Assembly (NCBI GenBank): GCA_015490175.1 | Contig: WFYJ01000072.1 | Coordinates: 1-34,024 of the forward strand | Origin: Saprospiraceae bacterium | GTDB taxonomy: Bacteria > Bacteroidota > Bacteroidia > Chitinophagales > Saprospiraceae | Direction: 5' to 3' | DNA length: 34,024 nucleotides | Shown here: positions 22,280 to 29,176 of the stretch, in pieces | Position numbering within the stretch: the stretch's first letter is position 1 | Layout of the letters: each line of letters begins with the position of its first letter | Translations under genes and position numbers: made by a program | Notes under the pieces: model-generated | Database searches by the model: none | What the model was told of the DNA's origin: nothing | What the model saw: the letters and a program-made list of their open reading frames with translations, nothing else

Positions 22280-24025
22280 TCATTTCGACTCCTGATCCGC
22301 CGCTGCTCCCACAGATGGTGCGCCCAAAAGGACCGATTCCAGCCACAGGGCCAGGGTATCGTGCCGCCACAGGGGCGCCTGGTGTGCACCTCTGTTCAGG
22401 CCGGGCAAAAAACCCTGCTGCACGAGGCGTTGCACCAGTTGCCTATTGCGCGTGAAGACGTGGAGCGGCGTGGCATGGGCATCCACGATGTGGTAGGTGT
22501 GGTCAATGCCGGGCGGCTGATGATCTCCCACCACGATGAGCAGGTCTTCTTCGTCGAGATGCCTTTCGGCAAAGGCCGCCAGCATGCCCAACTGGTACTC
22601 CACCGCAAGCCGATAGCGGCGCATCATGCCCTTGGGCAGGGCCCACCACGCACCATTCGGACTGTGGCGCACGGTGTCGAGCAGGCGCCAGTCGTCGGGC
22701 AAGGGCGGGGGCAGGTACCAGGGAGCATGCGAATTGGTCGTGATGAAAAACAGGAAATCGGGTCGTGGATCGGGGCGAGCCACCTGTTCGTAGCAATATT
22801 CGAGGCTGTATTGGTCGGGAATGCCGCCAAACGGATTGTAGGGATAGCCTTTGTAGGGAATGTCGCCCCAGCGCAGCCACGTCTCGAAGCCGAAAAAGCC
22901 GTTAATGCGCTCGAGTGGAATGAGCGAGTCGATTTCCCCGGTGGCCTTCATGGTGGAAATGCGCGCGGTGTGGTAGCCGTGCTTCGAAAAGAAGGTCACG
23001 AGGTGTGGGTAAATCCCTTTGTAGTCGAGCAGGCGGTCGTAGGCCAGATGGCTGTCGAGCCACAGGCCCGTCATGGCCGAGGTGAAGGCCAGCCACGACC
23101 GTCCGCCGATGACCGGCGAACGCGAGTAGATGGTCGCCGTATGGATGCCTTCTCTTTCCAGCTTCCGGGTCAGGCTGTCGGTAAAGAGCCGGAAGCTGTC
23201 GCGCGTGTAGGGGCTCACCACCACCGTGGAACCATAGGCCTCGACGAACACGAGGAACACATCGGGCTTGCGCGGCAAGGGTTTGAGCAGGTTGGCCTGC
23301 AGTTTTTTGAAAAAAGGCCCTTGCGCCAGGGAATCCGTTGCAGGCGGCTGCAGCGACTCGACCATGCGCGGCGCGAACCACTGCACCGACTGCCAGATGC
23401 CGGGAAAGGTGCCTTTTCGGTATTTCCACGTGCCTGCCGCCACGAACAAGCCGATGAAGAGCCAGATGCCGAGCATCAGCCGATCGGGTCGTGCCCGGGC
23501 AGTCGCCCGCATCCATCGGGCAAAGGCCCAGCCCGCCAGGGCAAGGACGACGCTCAATCCCCCCACTCCAATCACAAGCTGCATCCAGCCCCCTACCCCG
23601 GCTCCTCGCAGAAAAACGGGCAACACTTCTCTGGCCAGCAGATAGTCGTCGGCAAAATGGGGGTGCGTGCCATAGATGCGCTGGTAGAACACCCAATAGG
23701 TATTGTAGGCAAGGAGCAGGACATACAGGCCGGCCCCGAGCCAGGCGGCGATCCGCCACGTGCGGCCGGGCCGCCATCCCCACCACAGCAAAAAAGAAAG
23801 GACGACCCACTCGCCACACAGGCGAAACACGTCCTGGTTGTTGCGGAGGAAGAGGATACGCAAGGGGCCCAGCGTTTCCCCGCCCTCGAGGGTAGTGCTC
23901 GGCCAGAGCGTCGCTTGTTGGTAGTAGAACAGGAAGTTGGGCAGAAAAAGCAAAAAACCCAACGCGGCCCACCATCCCCAGAACCGGAGATACTGCTTCC
24001 TGCTCGAACCTGCCTGTGGTTTCAT
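22280..24025 (-). CDS. LTA synthase-type sulfatase/phosphoglycerol transferase family membrane protein
   Basis: 581 residues from ATG 24025. The start is fixed by the TGATG overlap with the upstream gene's stop; a longer frame to 24295 is only the antisense of that gene. Residues 15-200 hold about five membrane helices, and the periplasmic catalytic domain starts near 250. Sulfatase-fold metal ligands are visible: E262 in FVEAYGS, D501 and H502 in VVGDHQPPG, and H433 in TTNSHAPW. The nucleophile is probably S310 (VIGGRSWLAF), where related enzymes use Thr. Family members transfer phosphoglycerol or phosphoethanolamine head groups to surface polymers or lipids. In Gram-negative Bacteroidota the acceptor is not established. 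The coupling to a CDP-alcohol phosphatidyltransferase gene suggests that the product phospholipid is the donor, which is inference. Confidence 0.85.
   Translation of the reverse strand: MKPQAGSSRKQYLRFWGWWAALGFLLFLPNFLFYYQQATLWPSTTLEGGETLGPLRILFLRNNQDVFRLCGEWVVLSFLLWWGWRPGRTWRIAAWLGAGLYVLLLAYNTYWVFYQRIYGTHPHFADDYLLAREVLPVFLRGAGVGGWMQLVIGVGGLSVVLALAGWAFARWMRATARARPDRLMLGIWLFIGLFVAAGTWKYRKGTFPGIWQSVQWFAPRMVESLQPPATDSLAQGPFFKKLQANLLKPLPRKPDVFLVFVEAYGSTVVVSPYTRDSFRLFTDSLTRKLEREGIHTATIYSRSPVIGGRSWLAFTSAMTGLWLDSHLAYDRLLDYKGIYPHLVTFFSKHGYHTARISTMKATGEIDSLIPLERINGFFGFETWLRWGDIPYKGYPYNPFGGIPDQYSLEYCYEQVARPDPRPDFLFFITTNSHAPWYLPPPLPDDWRLLDTVRHSPNGAWWALPKGMMRRYRLAVEYQLGMLAAFAERHLDEEDLLIVVGDHQPPGIDHTYHIVDAHATPLHVFTRNRQLVQRLVQQGFLPGLNRGAHQAPLWRHDTLALWLESVLLGAPSVGAAADQESK
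22561..22573 (-). repeat. mini-hairpin motif, TTTGCC-GAAA-GGC
   Basis: Exact 13-mer in sense orientation inside the sulfatase gene (codons for FAERH), in a different reading frame from the copies in the adhesin gene. Confidence 0.55.
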
Positions 24026-24711
24026 CAGCGGGGAAAATTTCTGGATGCAACGAACAGCCGCCATGCACTCGCACCAAAGGAAAAAATGACGAGCAAGGAC
24101 ACGAGGCCGATGGCCGGACGATACAGCCACGGATCGAACAACAGCCCTGCAGGCAAAGTGCCCATCAGGATGCCCGCAATGACCTTCCCGAAGCGGAAGC
24201 GCGGCTCCGCCGGGCGGACCATCCGCCACGGCCAAATGGCAACGAAGTAAAGGTAGCGCAACAAACCCACACCGACGATCCACGGCGCCATGCACTCCGT
24301 ACTGGCCAGCAAAACGGTCAGCAGCAGCACGTACAGGGCATCCGTCTCCTTATCCAGCCACGCACCGAAATCGGATGCCGTGCCCCGACTGCGGGCCAGC
24401 CACCCGTCGAAACCATCGGCAATGAGCACCACCACTGCCAGAATAGCAACCCACTCGGGACCCATGCTCCGATACACCAGCAAAAAGAAAAGGACCGCAA
24501 TGAGGCGAAGGCTGGTCAACAGGTTGGCGGGTTCGCCCGCGAAGCGCCAGGTGCCGCGCAGCCGGTGCTCCAACCCGTACAATACGCCCATCGAAGGAAA
24601 AGCGCCCCACGCCACGATCTCGGGCTGGCGCAGCCCCAGGGCAAAGGCCGTCACGAGGATCATCCAGCCAGCGTGAAAGAGCATCCACTGGCTGTAAACG
24701 ACTTTGTTCAT
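24025..24711 (-). CDS. CDP-alcohol phosphatidyltransferase family protein
   Basis: 228 residues from ATG 24711, which overlaps the TGA of the preceding gene (ATGA). Residues 99-124 carry the complete family signature D-x2-DG-x2-AR-x8-G-x3-D-x3-D (DGFDGWLAR, then GAWLDKETD). About six hydrophobic segments surround it, as expected for this integral inner-membrane enzyme. It transfers a phosphatidyl group from a CDP-activated lipid to a small alcohol, such as glycerol-3-phosphate, serine or inositol; the acceptor cannot be read from the sequence. Its stop overlaps the sulfatase start by one base, so translation of the two is coupled and the products are expected in similar amounts. It is longer at the N-terminus than minimal PgsA, with two extra helices before the signature. 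Confidence 0.88.
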   Translation of the reverse strand: MNKVVYSQWMLFHAGWMILVTAFALGLRQPEIVAWGAFPSMGVLYGLEHRLRGTWRFAGEPANLLTSLRLIAVLFFLLVYRSMGPEWVAILAVVVLIADGFDGWLARSRGTASDFGAWLDKETDALYVLLLTVLLASTECMAPWIVGVGLLRYLYFVAIWPWRMVRPAEPRFRFGKVIAGILMGTLPAGLLFDPWLYRPAIGLVSLLVIFSFGASAWRLFVASRNFPR

Positions 24712-24923
24712 GCCTTGGCCTGCCCCGGTTCGGGCATCTGACATTCTTCCCCCGGTTTGCGACCGCAGACCGTGCACTCACCGATCTTGTTTTTCAACAT
24801 GGGGTTGTTGGTCGCGCACGTGCCGCGAAACTCTTGCCCGGTAACGAGGTGCCTGATGTTGATGAGCAGAAAAGACAGGCCGAAAACGGCGAAAATGATG
24901 GCGAAGACATAAAGGAATTCCAT
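24708..24923 (-). CDS. small membrane protein with cysteine cluster, possibly NqrM-like
   Basis: 71 residues: one N-terminal membrane helix (FLYVFAIIFAVFGLSFLLI), then RGTCA at about 34-38 and a C-x2-C-x6-C cluster (ECTVCGRKPGEEC). The combination of one helix with GTC and a short Cys cluster resembles NqrM, the factor that helps insert iron into Na+-translocating NADH:quinone reductase, but length and spacing differ from the proteobacterial form and no nqr genes are in view. A metal-binding membrane protein is the safe description. It heads the coupled three-gene operon and has a good promoter directly upstream. Confidence 0.65.
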   Translation of the reverse strand: MEFLYVFAIIFAVFGLSFLLINIRHLVTGQEFRGTCATNNPMLKNKIGECTVCGRKPGEECQMPEPGQAKA

Positions 24924-24945
24924 GACGATGCTTTTTGTGTTGTGG

Positions 24946-24972
24946 CAAAGGTATAACCCTCGTGCGGCTCAA
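24946..24972 (-). promoter_or_regulatory. promoter of the envelope operon
   Basis: TACCTTTG (24946-24953) is a perfect -7 box on the minus strand, with TTG (24970-24972) 16 bp upstream of it. The start codon follows 22 bp later. Confidence 0.6.
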
Positions 24973-25011
24973 GGGTTTATTTTTGAGGCCCCTGAAAAAG
25001 CCGAAAAATTG

Positions 25012-25060
25012 TTCAGTTACACAGAGCACCCACCGAGAATACACTGAGTTTCACAGAGTT
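25012..25060 (-). repeat. dispersed intergenic repeat, copy 2
   Basis: Inverse-oriented copy of the element at 11854-11901, sharing both terminal blocks exactly (AACTCTGTGAA and CTCTGTGTAACTGAA). Adjacent bases (GCGTCCATCTGCGGCTG) belong to a second repeat type that commonly accompanies it in other genomes. Confidence 0.7.
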
Positions 25061-25245
25061 GCAAAAACTGCGCGCAAACTGCGTCCATCTGCGGCTGAAA
25101 GCTGCGGTTCGTTCAAATTGATGCGCAAAAATATTTGATTTACAATGATTTAAGCAAAGCATCAGCTGTAAGACCATAAAGTTCAGGCTTCTCCATGGCA
25201 CCTTTTTTCAGTGTGCTCATCTTTGCAACCTCAAAAACGCAAAAT

Positions 25246-26034
25246 ATGTCACCGATGTCGGATCAGGAACAACGCATGCGCCGCCGTCTCGAGGCTTTCG
25301 CCCGCCTCTCCACGATCATGGACGAACTCCGGGAACAATGCCCCTGGGATCGCAAACAGACTTTTGAGAGCCTGCGCAGTCTGACCATAGAGGAAACCTA
25401 TGAACTGGCCGATGCCATCCTCAGCGGCGACCGCCAGGCGCTCAAAGAAGAGATCGGCGACCTCACCATGCACATGCTGTTTTACGCCCGCATCGCAGAA
25501 GAGGAAGGAGCTTTTGACATCGCCGATGCCCTCCAGGCCGTGTGTGACAAGCTGGTCAAGCGTCATCCGCACATCTATGGCGACGCAGAGGTGAACGACG
25601 AAGCGGACGTCAAGAAGAACTGGGAACAGCTCAAGCTGGCCGAAGGCAAAAAGTCGGTCCTTTCCGGGGTGCCCCGGAGCCTGCCCGCGCTGGTCAAGGC
25701 CTGGCGCCTGCAGGAAAAAACCGCACAGGTAGGCTTTGAATGGGAACAGGTCGAAGACGTGTGGAAGAAGGTGGAAGAAGAGCTTGGCGAGCTGCGCGAA
25801 GCCGTGCAGGCGGGCCAGGACAAGGCCCGCATCGAAGAAGAACTCGGCGATGTGTTTTTCGCGCTGGTCAACTACGCGCGCTTTCTCGGCATCGACCCCG
25901 AAACCGCCCTCGAAAAAGTCAACCGCAAGTTCAAGGAGCGCTTCGAGTACATCGAACGCCATGCCCCTCGCCCCCTTGCGGACATGAGCCTGGAAGAGAT
26001 GGATGCGCTGTGGAATGAAGCGAAAAAGGGCTGA
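25246..26034 (+). CDS. mazG: nucleoside triphosphate pyrophosphohydrolase MazG
   Basis: 262 residues from ATG 25246 (alternative 25255), essentially the length of E. coli MazG (263). Two MazG domains are visible: domain 1 with CPWDRKQT, EETYELADAI and EEIGDL (residues 32-72), and domain 2 with EEELGELREAV and EEELGDVFFALVNYAR (177-212). The acidic E-E-x-x-E and E-x-x-D residues that bind Mg2+ are present in both. It hydrolyses NTPs to NMP and PPi, cleaning the nucleotide pool and, in some bacteria, modulating (p)ppGpp. It is cytoplasmic. It converges with the ABC ATPase gene, the stops being 3 bp apart. Confidence 0.95.
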   Translation: MSPMSDQEQRMRRRLEAFARLSTIMDELREQCPWDRKQTFESLRSLTIEETYELADAILSGDRQALKEEIGDLTMHMLFYARIAEEEGAFDIADALQAVCDKLVKRHPHIYGDAEVNDEADVKKNWEQLKLAEGKKSVLSGVPRSLPALVKAWRLQEKTAQVGFEWEQVEDVWKKVEEELGELREAVQAGQDKARIEEELGDVFFALVNYARFLGIDPETALEKVNRKFKERFEYIERHAPRPLADMSLEEMDALWNEAKKG

Positions 26035-26037
26035 GGC

Positions 26038-26751
26038 TCAGGCCTCCTGCAACAGGCGGATGATCTCGTGGTTGGGCTCATCGCTTTCGATCAGGCCGTC
26101 GCGCAGCCGGATGATGCGATGGGCATGCCGCGAGATGTCGGGTTCGTGCGTCACCACGATGATGGTATTGCCTTCCGAGTGGATTTTCTCGAACAGCTCC
26201 ATGATCTCATAGCTCGTCTTCGAGTCGAGGTTACCCGTAGGCTCGTCGGCAAGGATGATGGAAGGGTTGTTGACCAGGGCCCGCGCCACGGCCACGCGCT
26301 GCCGCTGACCACCCGACAGCTCGTTGGGCTTGTGGTGCACGCGGTCGCCCAGCCCTACCAGCTCGAGCATGCGCGCTGCGCGCTCGAGCCGCTCCTCCTT
26401 CGACACGCCCGCATACACCAGCGGCAAGGCCACGTTTTCAAGCGCCGTGAGGCGCGGCAAAAGATTGAAGGTCTGAAAGACGAAACCGATTTCCTTGTTC
26501 CGGATCTCGGCCAGCTCGTCGTCGTCGAGCTCGCTGACGAGCTGCCCATTGAGGTAATATTCACCACTCGTAGGCGTGTCCAGGCAGCCCAGCAGGTTCA
26601 TCAGGGTGGATTTGCCCGAGCCGGAAGGCCCCATCAAGGCTACGTATTCGTTCTTGTGGATTTCCATACTGATGGACTTGAGCGCCTCTACGATGGTCGC
26701 TCCCATGTGGTAGATCTTGCGTAGCTCGCGGGTGACGATGATGGGTTCCAT
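26038..26751 (-). CDS. ABC transporter ATP-binding protein, LolD/MacB/FtsE type
   Basis: 237 residues from ATG 26751; an upstream in-frame ATG at 26868 lies inside the gatC gene and is rejected. Walker A is GPSGSGKST (41-49), the Q-loop is VFQTFNLL, the signature is LSGGQ (145-149), Walker B is [12 protein letters not shown] (165-176) and the switch is H202. [10 protein letters not shown] and THEPDI are typical of the LolD/MacB group, which drives lipoprotein release or efflux together with an FtsX-like permease. No permease gene is adjacent, so the partner must be elsewhere. It is probably co-transcribed with gatC, 52 bp upstream. Confidence 0.92.
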   Translation of the reverse strand: MEPIIVTRELRKIYHMGATIVEALKSISMEIHKNEYVALMGPSGSGKSTLMNLLGCLDTPTSGEYYLNGQLVSELDDDELAEIRNKEIGFVFQTFNLLPRLTALENVALPLVYAGVSKEERLERAARMLELVGLGDRVHHKPNELSGGQRQRVAVARALVNNPSIILADEPTGNLDSKTSYEIMELFEKIHSEGNTIIVVTHEPDISRHAHRIIRLRDGLIESDEPNHEIIRLLQEA

Positions 26752-26772
26752 GCATTTGATTTTTTGCGTTCC

Positions 26773-26785
26773 GGCTTTCGCCAAA
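26773..26785 (-). repeat. mini-hairpin motif, TTTGGC-GAAA-GCC
   Basis: Exact 13-mer in the 52-bp gap between gatC and the ABC ATPase gene, extended to TTTTTGGC (to 26787). It is one of the non-coding copies. Confidence 0.6.
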
Positions 26786-26803
26786 AATGAGTGGTCGTAT
26801 GCG

Positions 26804-27103
26804 TCATTCCCCTTTGTCGGGCAACACCCTGGGCACCCTGAAAAAAACGCCGTCGGTGTCCGGGGCATTGCGCAAGGCCTCGGCGCGCGGCACCTGGCCT
26901 TTCACCTCGTCGGGGCGCCAGTTGTTTACCACCTCAGTGATGTGTGTCAGCGGAAGTACCCCGTCCAGGTTCAGCGTGCCCAGTTGATTGATCATTTCGA
27001 GGATGCGCGCCAGGTCCTTTTTGACGTGTGCGCGTTCTTCATCGCTCAACTGCAAGCGCGTCAACGTTTCGAGACGTGAAATTAGTTGGTCATCTATGTG
27101 CAT
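26804..27103 (-). CDS. gatC: aspartyl/glutamyl-tRNA amidotransferase subunit C
   Basis: 99 residues from ATG 27103, the normal GatC length. The sequence reads [16 protein letters not shown] near the N-terminus, then [31 protein letters not shown] and the C-terminal FFRVPRVL, which are the family landmarks. GatC is the small scaffold that holds GatA and GatB together in the complex converting Glu-tRNA(Gln) or Asp-tRNA(Asn) to the amide form. gatA and gatB are not in the window. A -7 box lies 24 bp upstream, divergent from the deoxynucleoside kinase promoter. Confidence 0.95.
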   Translation of the reverse strand: MHIDDQLISRLETLTRLQLSDEERAHVKKDLARILEMINQLGTLNLDGVLPLTHITEVVNNWRPDEVKGQVPRAEALRNAPDTDGVFFRVPRVLPDKGE

Positions 27104-27126
27104 GGCTACATTTTGGATTTTCGACC

Positions 27127-27134
27127 CAAAAATA
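27127..27134 (-). promoter_or_regulatory. -7 box of gatC
   Basis: TATTTTTG on the minus strand fits TAnnTTTG. No good TTTG at the proper distance upstream. It lies back to back with the dNK promoter. Confidence 0.45.
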
Positions 27135-27150
27135 TAGCCCAACGTACACC

Positions 27151-27185
27151 TTTGGCCGGCACGCTGCCAAAATTGATTAGATTTG
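27151..27185 (+). promoter_or_regulatory. promoter of the deoxynucleoside kinase gene
   Basis: TTTG (27151-27154) and TAGATTTG (27178-27185) are 23 bp apart, within the Bacteroidota range. A TCCCC/GGGGA hairpin follows at 27185-27201 in the presumed leader. Confidence 0.6.
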
Positions 27186-27246
27186 TCCCCCCACATCGGG
27201 GACATTTTCCCAGAGGAACCCTGGAAACAGCACGTGTCCTTTCGTT

Positions 27247-27258
27247 TTTTGCGAAAGC
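27247..27258 (+). repeat. mini-hairpin motif, TTTTGC-GAAA-GC
   Basis: Non-coding copy in the leader of the deoxynucleoside kinase gene, preceded by further Ts and followed by A, giving a TGC/GCA stem. CTTTCG just before it forms a second dyad with CGAAAG. Confidence 0.55.
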
Positions 27259-27296
27259 AGGCCATTTTTTGCAAATACTCAAAGCATTTGTCCCTC

Positions 27297-27935
27297 ATGC
27301 ACAAGCCGAACGATATCAAGTACGTGGCCGTGGCGGGCAACATCGGTGCCGGCAAAACGACGCTCTGCACCATGCTCGGCAAATACTACGGCTGGGAGGT
27401 GTATTACGAATCTGCCGACGACAACCCATACCTCAACGACTTTTACTACGACATGAGGCGCTGGGCGTTCAACCTGCAGATCTATTTCCTGCACAGCCGC
27501 TACCAGCAAATCCTCAAAATCATCAATGGTGATCGCACCGTCATCCAGGATCGCACCATCTACGAAGATGCCTACATCTTTGCTCCGAACCTCTACGAAA
27601 AAGGGCTCATGAGCAAGCGCGATTTCGAAAGCTACCAGGCCCTCTTCCGCACGATGACTTCACAGGTGCAGCCGCCCGACCTGCTCATCTACCTGCGCGC
27701 CAGCATCCCTACCCTGGTCGCCCACATCCAGACGCGCGGCCGCGACTACGAAGGCAACATGAGCCTGGACTACCTCAAGGGCCTCAACCAACGCTACGAA
27801 AACTGGATCGCCAACTACAAGGAAGGCCCCCTGCTCATCCTCAACGCCGACGAGCTGGACTTCGAAAACAATCCGGAAGACTTGGGCAAAGTGATCGAAA
27901 TGGTGGACCGCGAGATTCACGGGCTGTTCGCCTGA
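27297..27935 (+). CDS. deoxynucleoside kinase (deoxyadenosine/deoxyguanosine kinase family)
   Basis: 212 residues from ATG 27297. The in-frame ATG at 27183 overlaps the promoter and adds an unlikely extension. The P-loop is GNIGAGKT (14-21). DRTIYED (85-91) is the DRS-type motif that positions the sugar and the catalytic base region, and RGRDYE (147-152) is the arginine-rich lid. The enzyme phosphorylates purine or pyrimidine deoxynucleosides for salvage in the cytoplasm; which base it prefers is not decided by what can be seen. The Smr-domain gene follows 82 bp downstream on the same strand and could be co-transcribed. Confidence 0.92.
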   Translation: MHKPNDIKYVAVAGNIGAGKTTLCTMLGKYYGWEVYYESADDNPYLNDFYYDMRRWAFNLQIYFLHSRYQQILKIINGDRTVIQDRTIYEDAYIFAPNLYEKGLMSKRDFESYQALFRTMTSQVQPPDLLIYLRASIPTLVAHIQTRGRDYEGNMSLDYLKGLNQRYENWIANYKEGPLLILNADELDFENNPEDLGKVIEMVDREIHGLFA

Positions 27936-28017
27936 ACGGGGCGAGGCGTGCATGTTTCGGGGAACAACCCGGGCTTGCGAACCGTTCGTTTTACTGAAAG
28001 CCTGAAATCTGCATGTC

Positions 28018-28989
28018 ATGACTTTTCCTGAAGGCAGTCGCGTCCTCGTGCGCGCCACGGGTGCCAGAGGCACCGTCACGGGACATGTGGCGCCGGGTAT
28101 TGCACGCGTGCGCCTCGACCAGGGAATGGAGATCCGGATCCAGGAATCGCAACTGGAATCGGCAGAAGCCACATCGGTGAGCCAGCCAAAAGGGACGGGC
28201 CTTTGGCTGGGGTTCGTGCCCGAGTTTGGCACTCAGGCATGGCCTGACTACTACGTGATGCACCTGATCAACGATACGGGCCAGGCGCTGGACTTCAGGA
28301 TTGTGCTGCTCATCGCAGGGGAAGAAGATACCGTTTGGGAAGATCGCGTGGATGCCTTCCGGACGCATCGCCTGGGCAAGCTTTACTACGACGAGCTCAA
28401 TGAAGGTCCGGCCTTTTCCTGTCGCTTCTGGCGCAGCACCACGGCCGGTCCCGAGGCTTCCCGTCCCCTTCAAATGAAGTTGCGTCCGTCCACTTTTTTC
28501 AAAAAAACGGGCACCCTGCCCCTCCTCCAACGCGAAGGACATGTGCTGGAGTTGCGGGTCGATTTTGGCGAAAGCCGGAAAGAAGACCTGCGCCAGTACA
28601 CGCGCCAGCATGCCCTGTCGCCGCGCCAGCGCCGGATCGCGGAAGAGCTGTACAGCGACTTCGAAACCGTACCCGACCCGCGCGATCTGGCCTTCTTCGA
28701 GCCCGAGATTGACCTGCACATCGAGAAGCTCACGCCCGACTACAAGAAGATGAGCAATGCCGAAATCCTGCGGCTACAACTGTCGCACATGGAAGCTTTT
28801 CTCGAAAAAGCCATCCGATTGGGCATAGAACGGGTTTTCCTCATCCATGGCGTAGGTAAAGGTCGCTTGCGCGACGAGATTGCCACCCGACTCATCCAGC
28901 ACCCACATGTGGTCACCTTTCGCAACGAGTACCACCCGCGCTATGGCATGGGGGCCACCGAGGTGATTCTCAAAAAAGAAGACGCTTGA
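28018..28989 (+). CDS. DUF2027/Smr-domain protein
   Basis: 323 residues. The N-terminus (residues 4-45) is a small beta module (GSRVLVRATGARGTVTGHV), and the middle is a beta-rich DUF2027-like domain (about 60-185). The C-terminal Smr domain spans about 229-319 with the motifs IDLHIEKL (231-238), LIHGVGKGRLRDEI (275-288) and EYHPRYGMGATEVIL. Smr domains act as nucleases or bind branched DNA or RNA, for example in MutS2 and in ribosome rescue. This protein has no MutS part. The fused DUF2027 is a Bacteroidota-specific arrangement of unknown role. It is cytoplasmic, with no signal peptide. Confidence 0.88.
   Translation: MTFPEGSRVLVRATGARGTVTGHVAPGIARVRLDQGMEIRIQESQLESAEATSVSQPKGTGLWLGFVPEFGTQAWPDYYVMHLINDTGQALDFRIVLLIAGEEDTVWEDRVDAFRTHRLGKLYYDELNEGPAFSCRFWRSTTAGPEASRPLQMKLRPSTFFKKTGTLPLLQREGHVLELRVDFGESRKEDLRQYTRQHALSPRQRRIAEELYSDFETVPDPRDLAFFEPEIDLHIEKLTPDYKKMSNAEILRLQLSHMEAFLEKAIRLGIERVFLIHGVGKGRLRDEIATRLIQHPHVVTFRNEYHPRYGMGATEVILKKEDA
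28564..28576 (+). repeat. mini-hairpin motif, TTTGGC-GAAA-GCC
   Basis: Exact 13-mer in sense orientation within the Smr-protein gene (codons for FGES). Confidence 0.55.
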
Positions 28990-29010
28990 CACCGCCGGTC
29001 AAGGGCGTCA

Positions 29011-29023
29011 TTTGGCGAAAGCC
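29011..29023 (+). repeat. mini-hairpin motif, TTTGGC-GAAA-GCC
   Basis: Exact 13-mer in non-coding DNA, 21 bp after the Smr gene stop. No T tract follows, so it is not a terminator. Confidence 0.6.
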
Positions 29024-29176
29024 GAAGGGTGGAATCGGTCGGATAGGTGTAAGTGGCCGAATGGGTAATACTTGCCATCACGCACTTTGCGCTCGGGCAT
29101 CCCTTCGCCCGGTCTTACTGCCACTCCATCCCTTGCAGGGAAAGTCCCAAACAGTTGGTAGGGAGAAGCCCCCACC

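Larger units (their letters stand above)
24924..25245. other. divergent intergenic region, nqrM-like operon / mazG
   Basis: 322 bp with the promoter of the leftward operon, the inverse copy of the dispersed CTCTGTG repeat and a GCGTCCATCTGCGGCTG tract next to it. The mazG promoter is not clear: the AT-rich stretch 25125-25155 is the likeliest place, but no exact TAnnTTTG is present. Confidence 0.5.
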
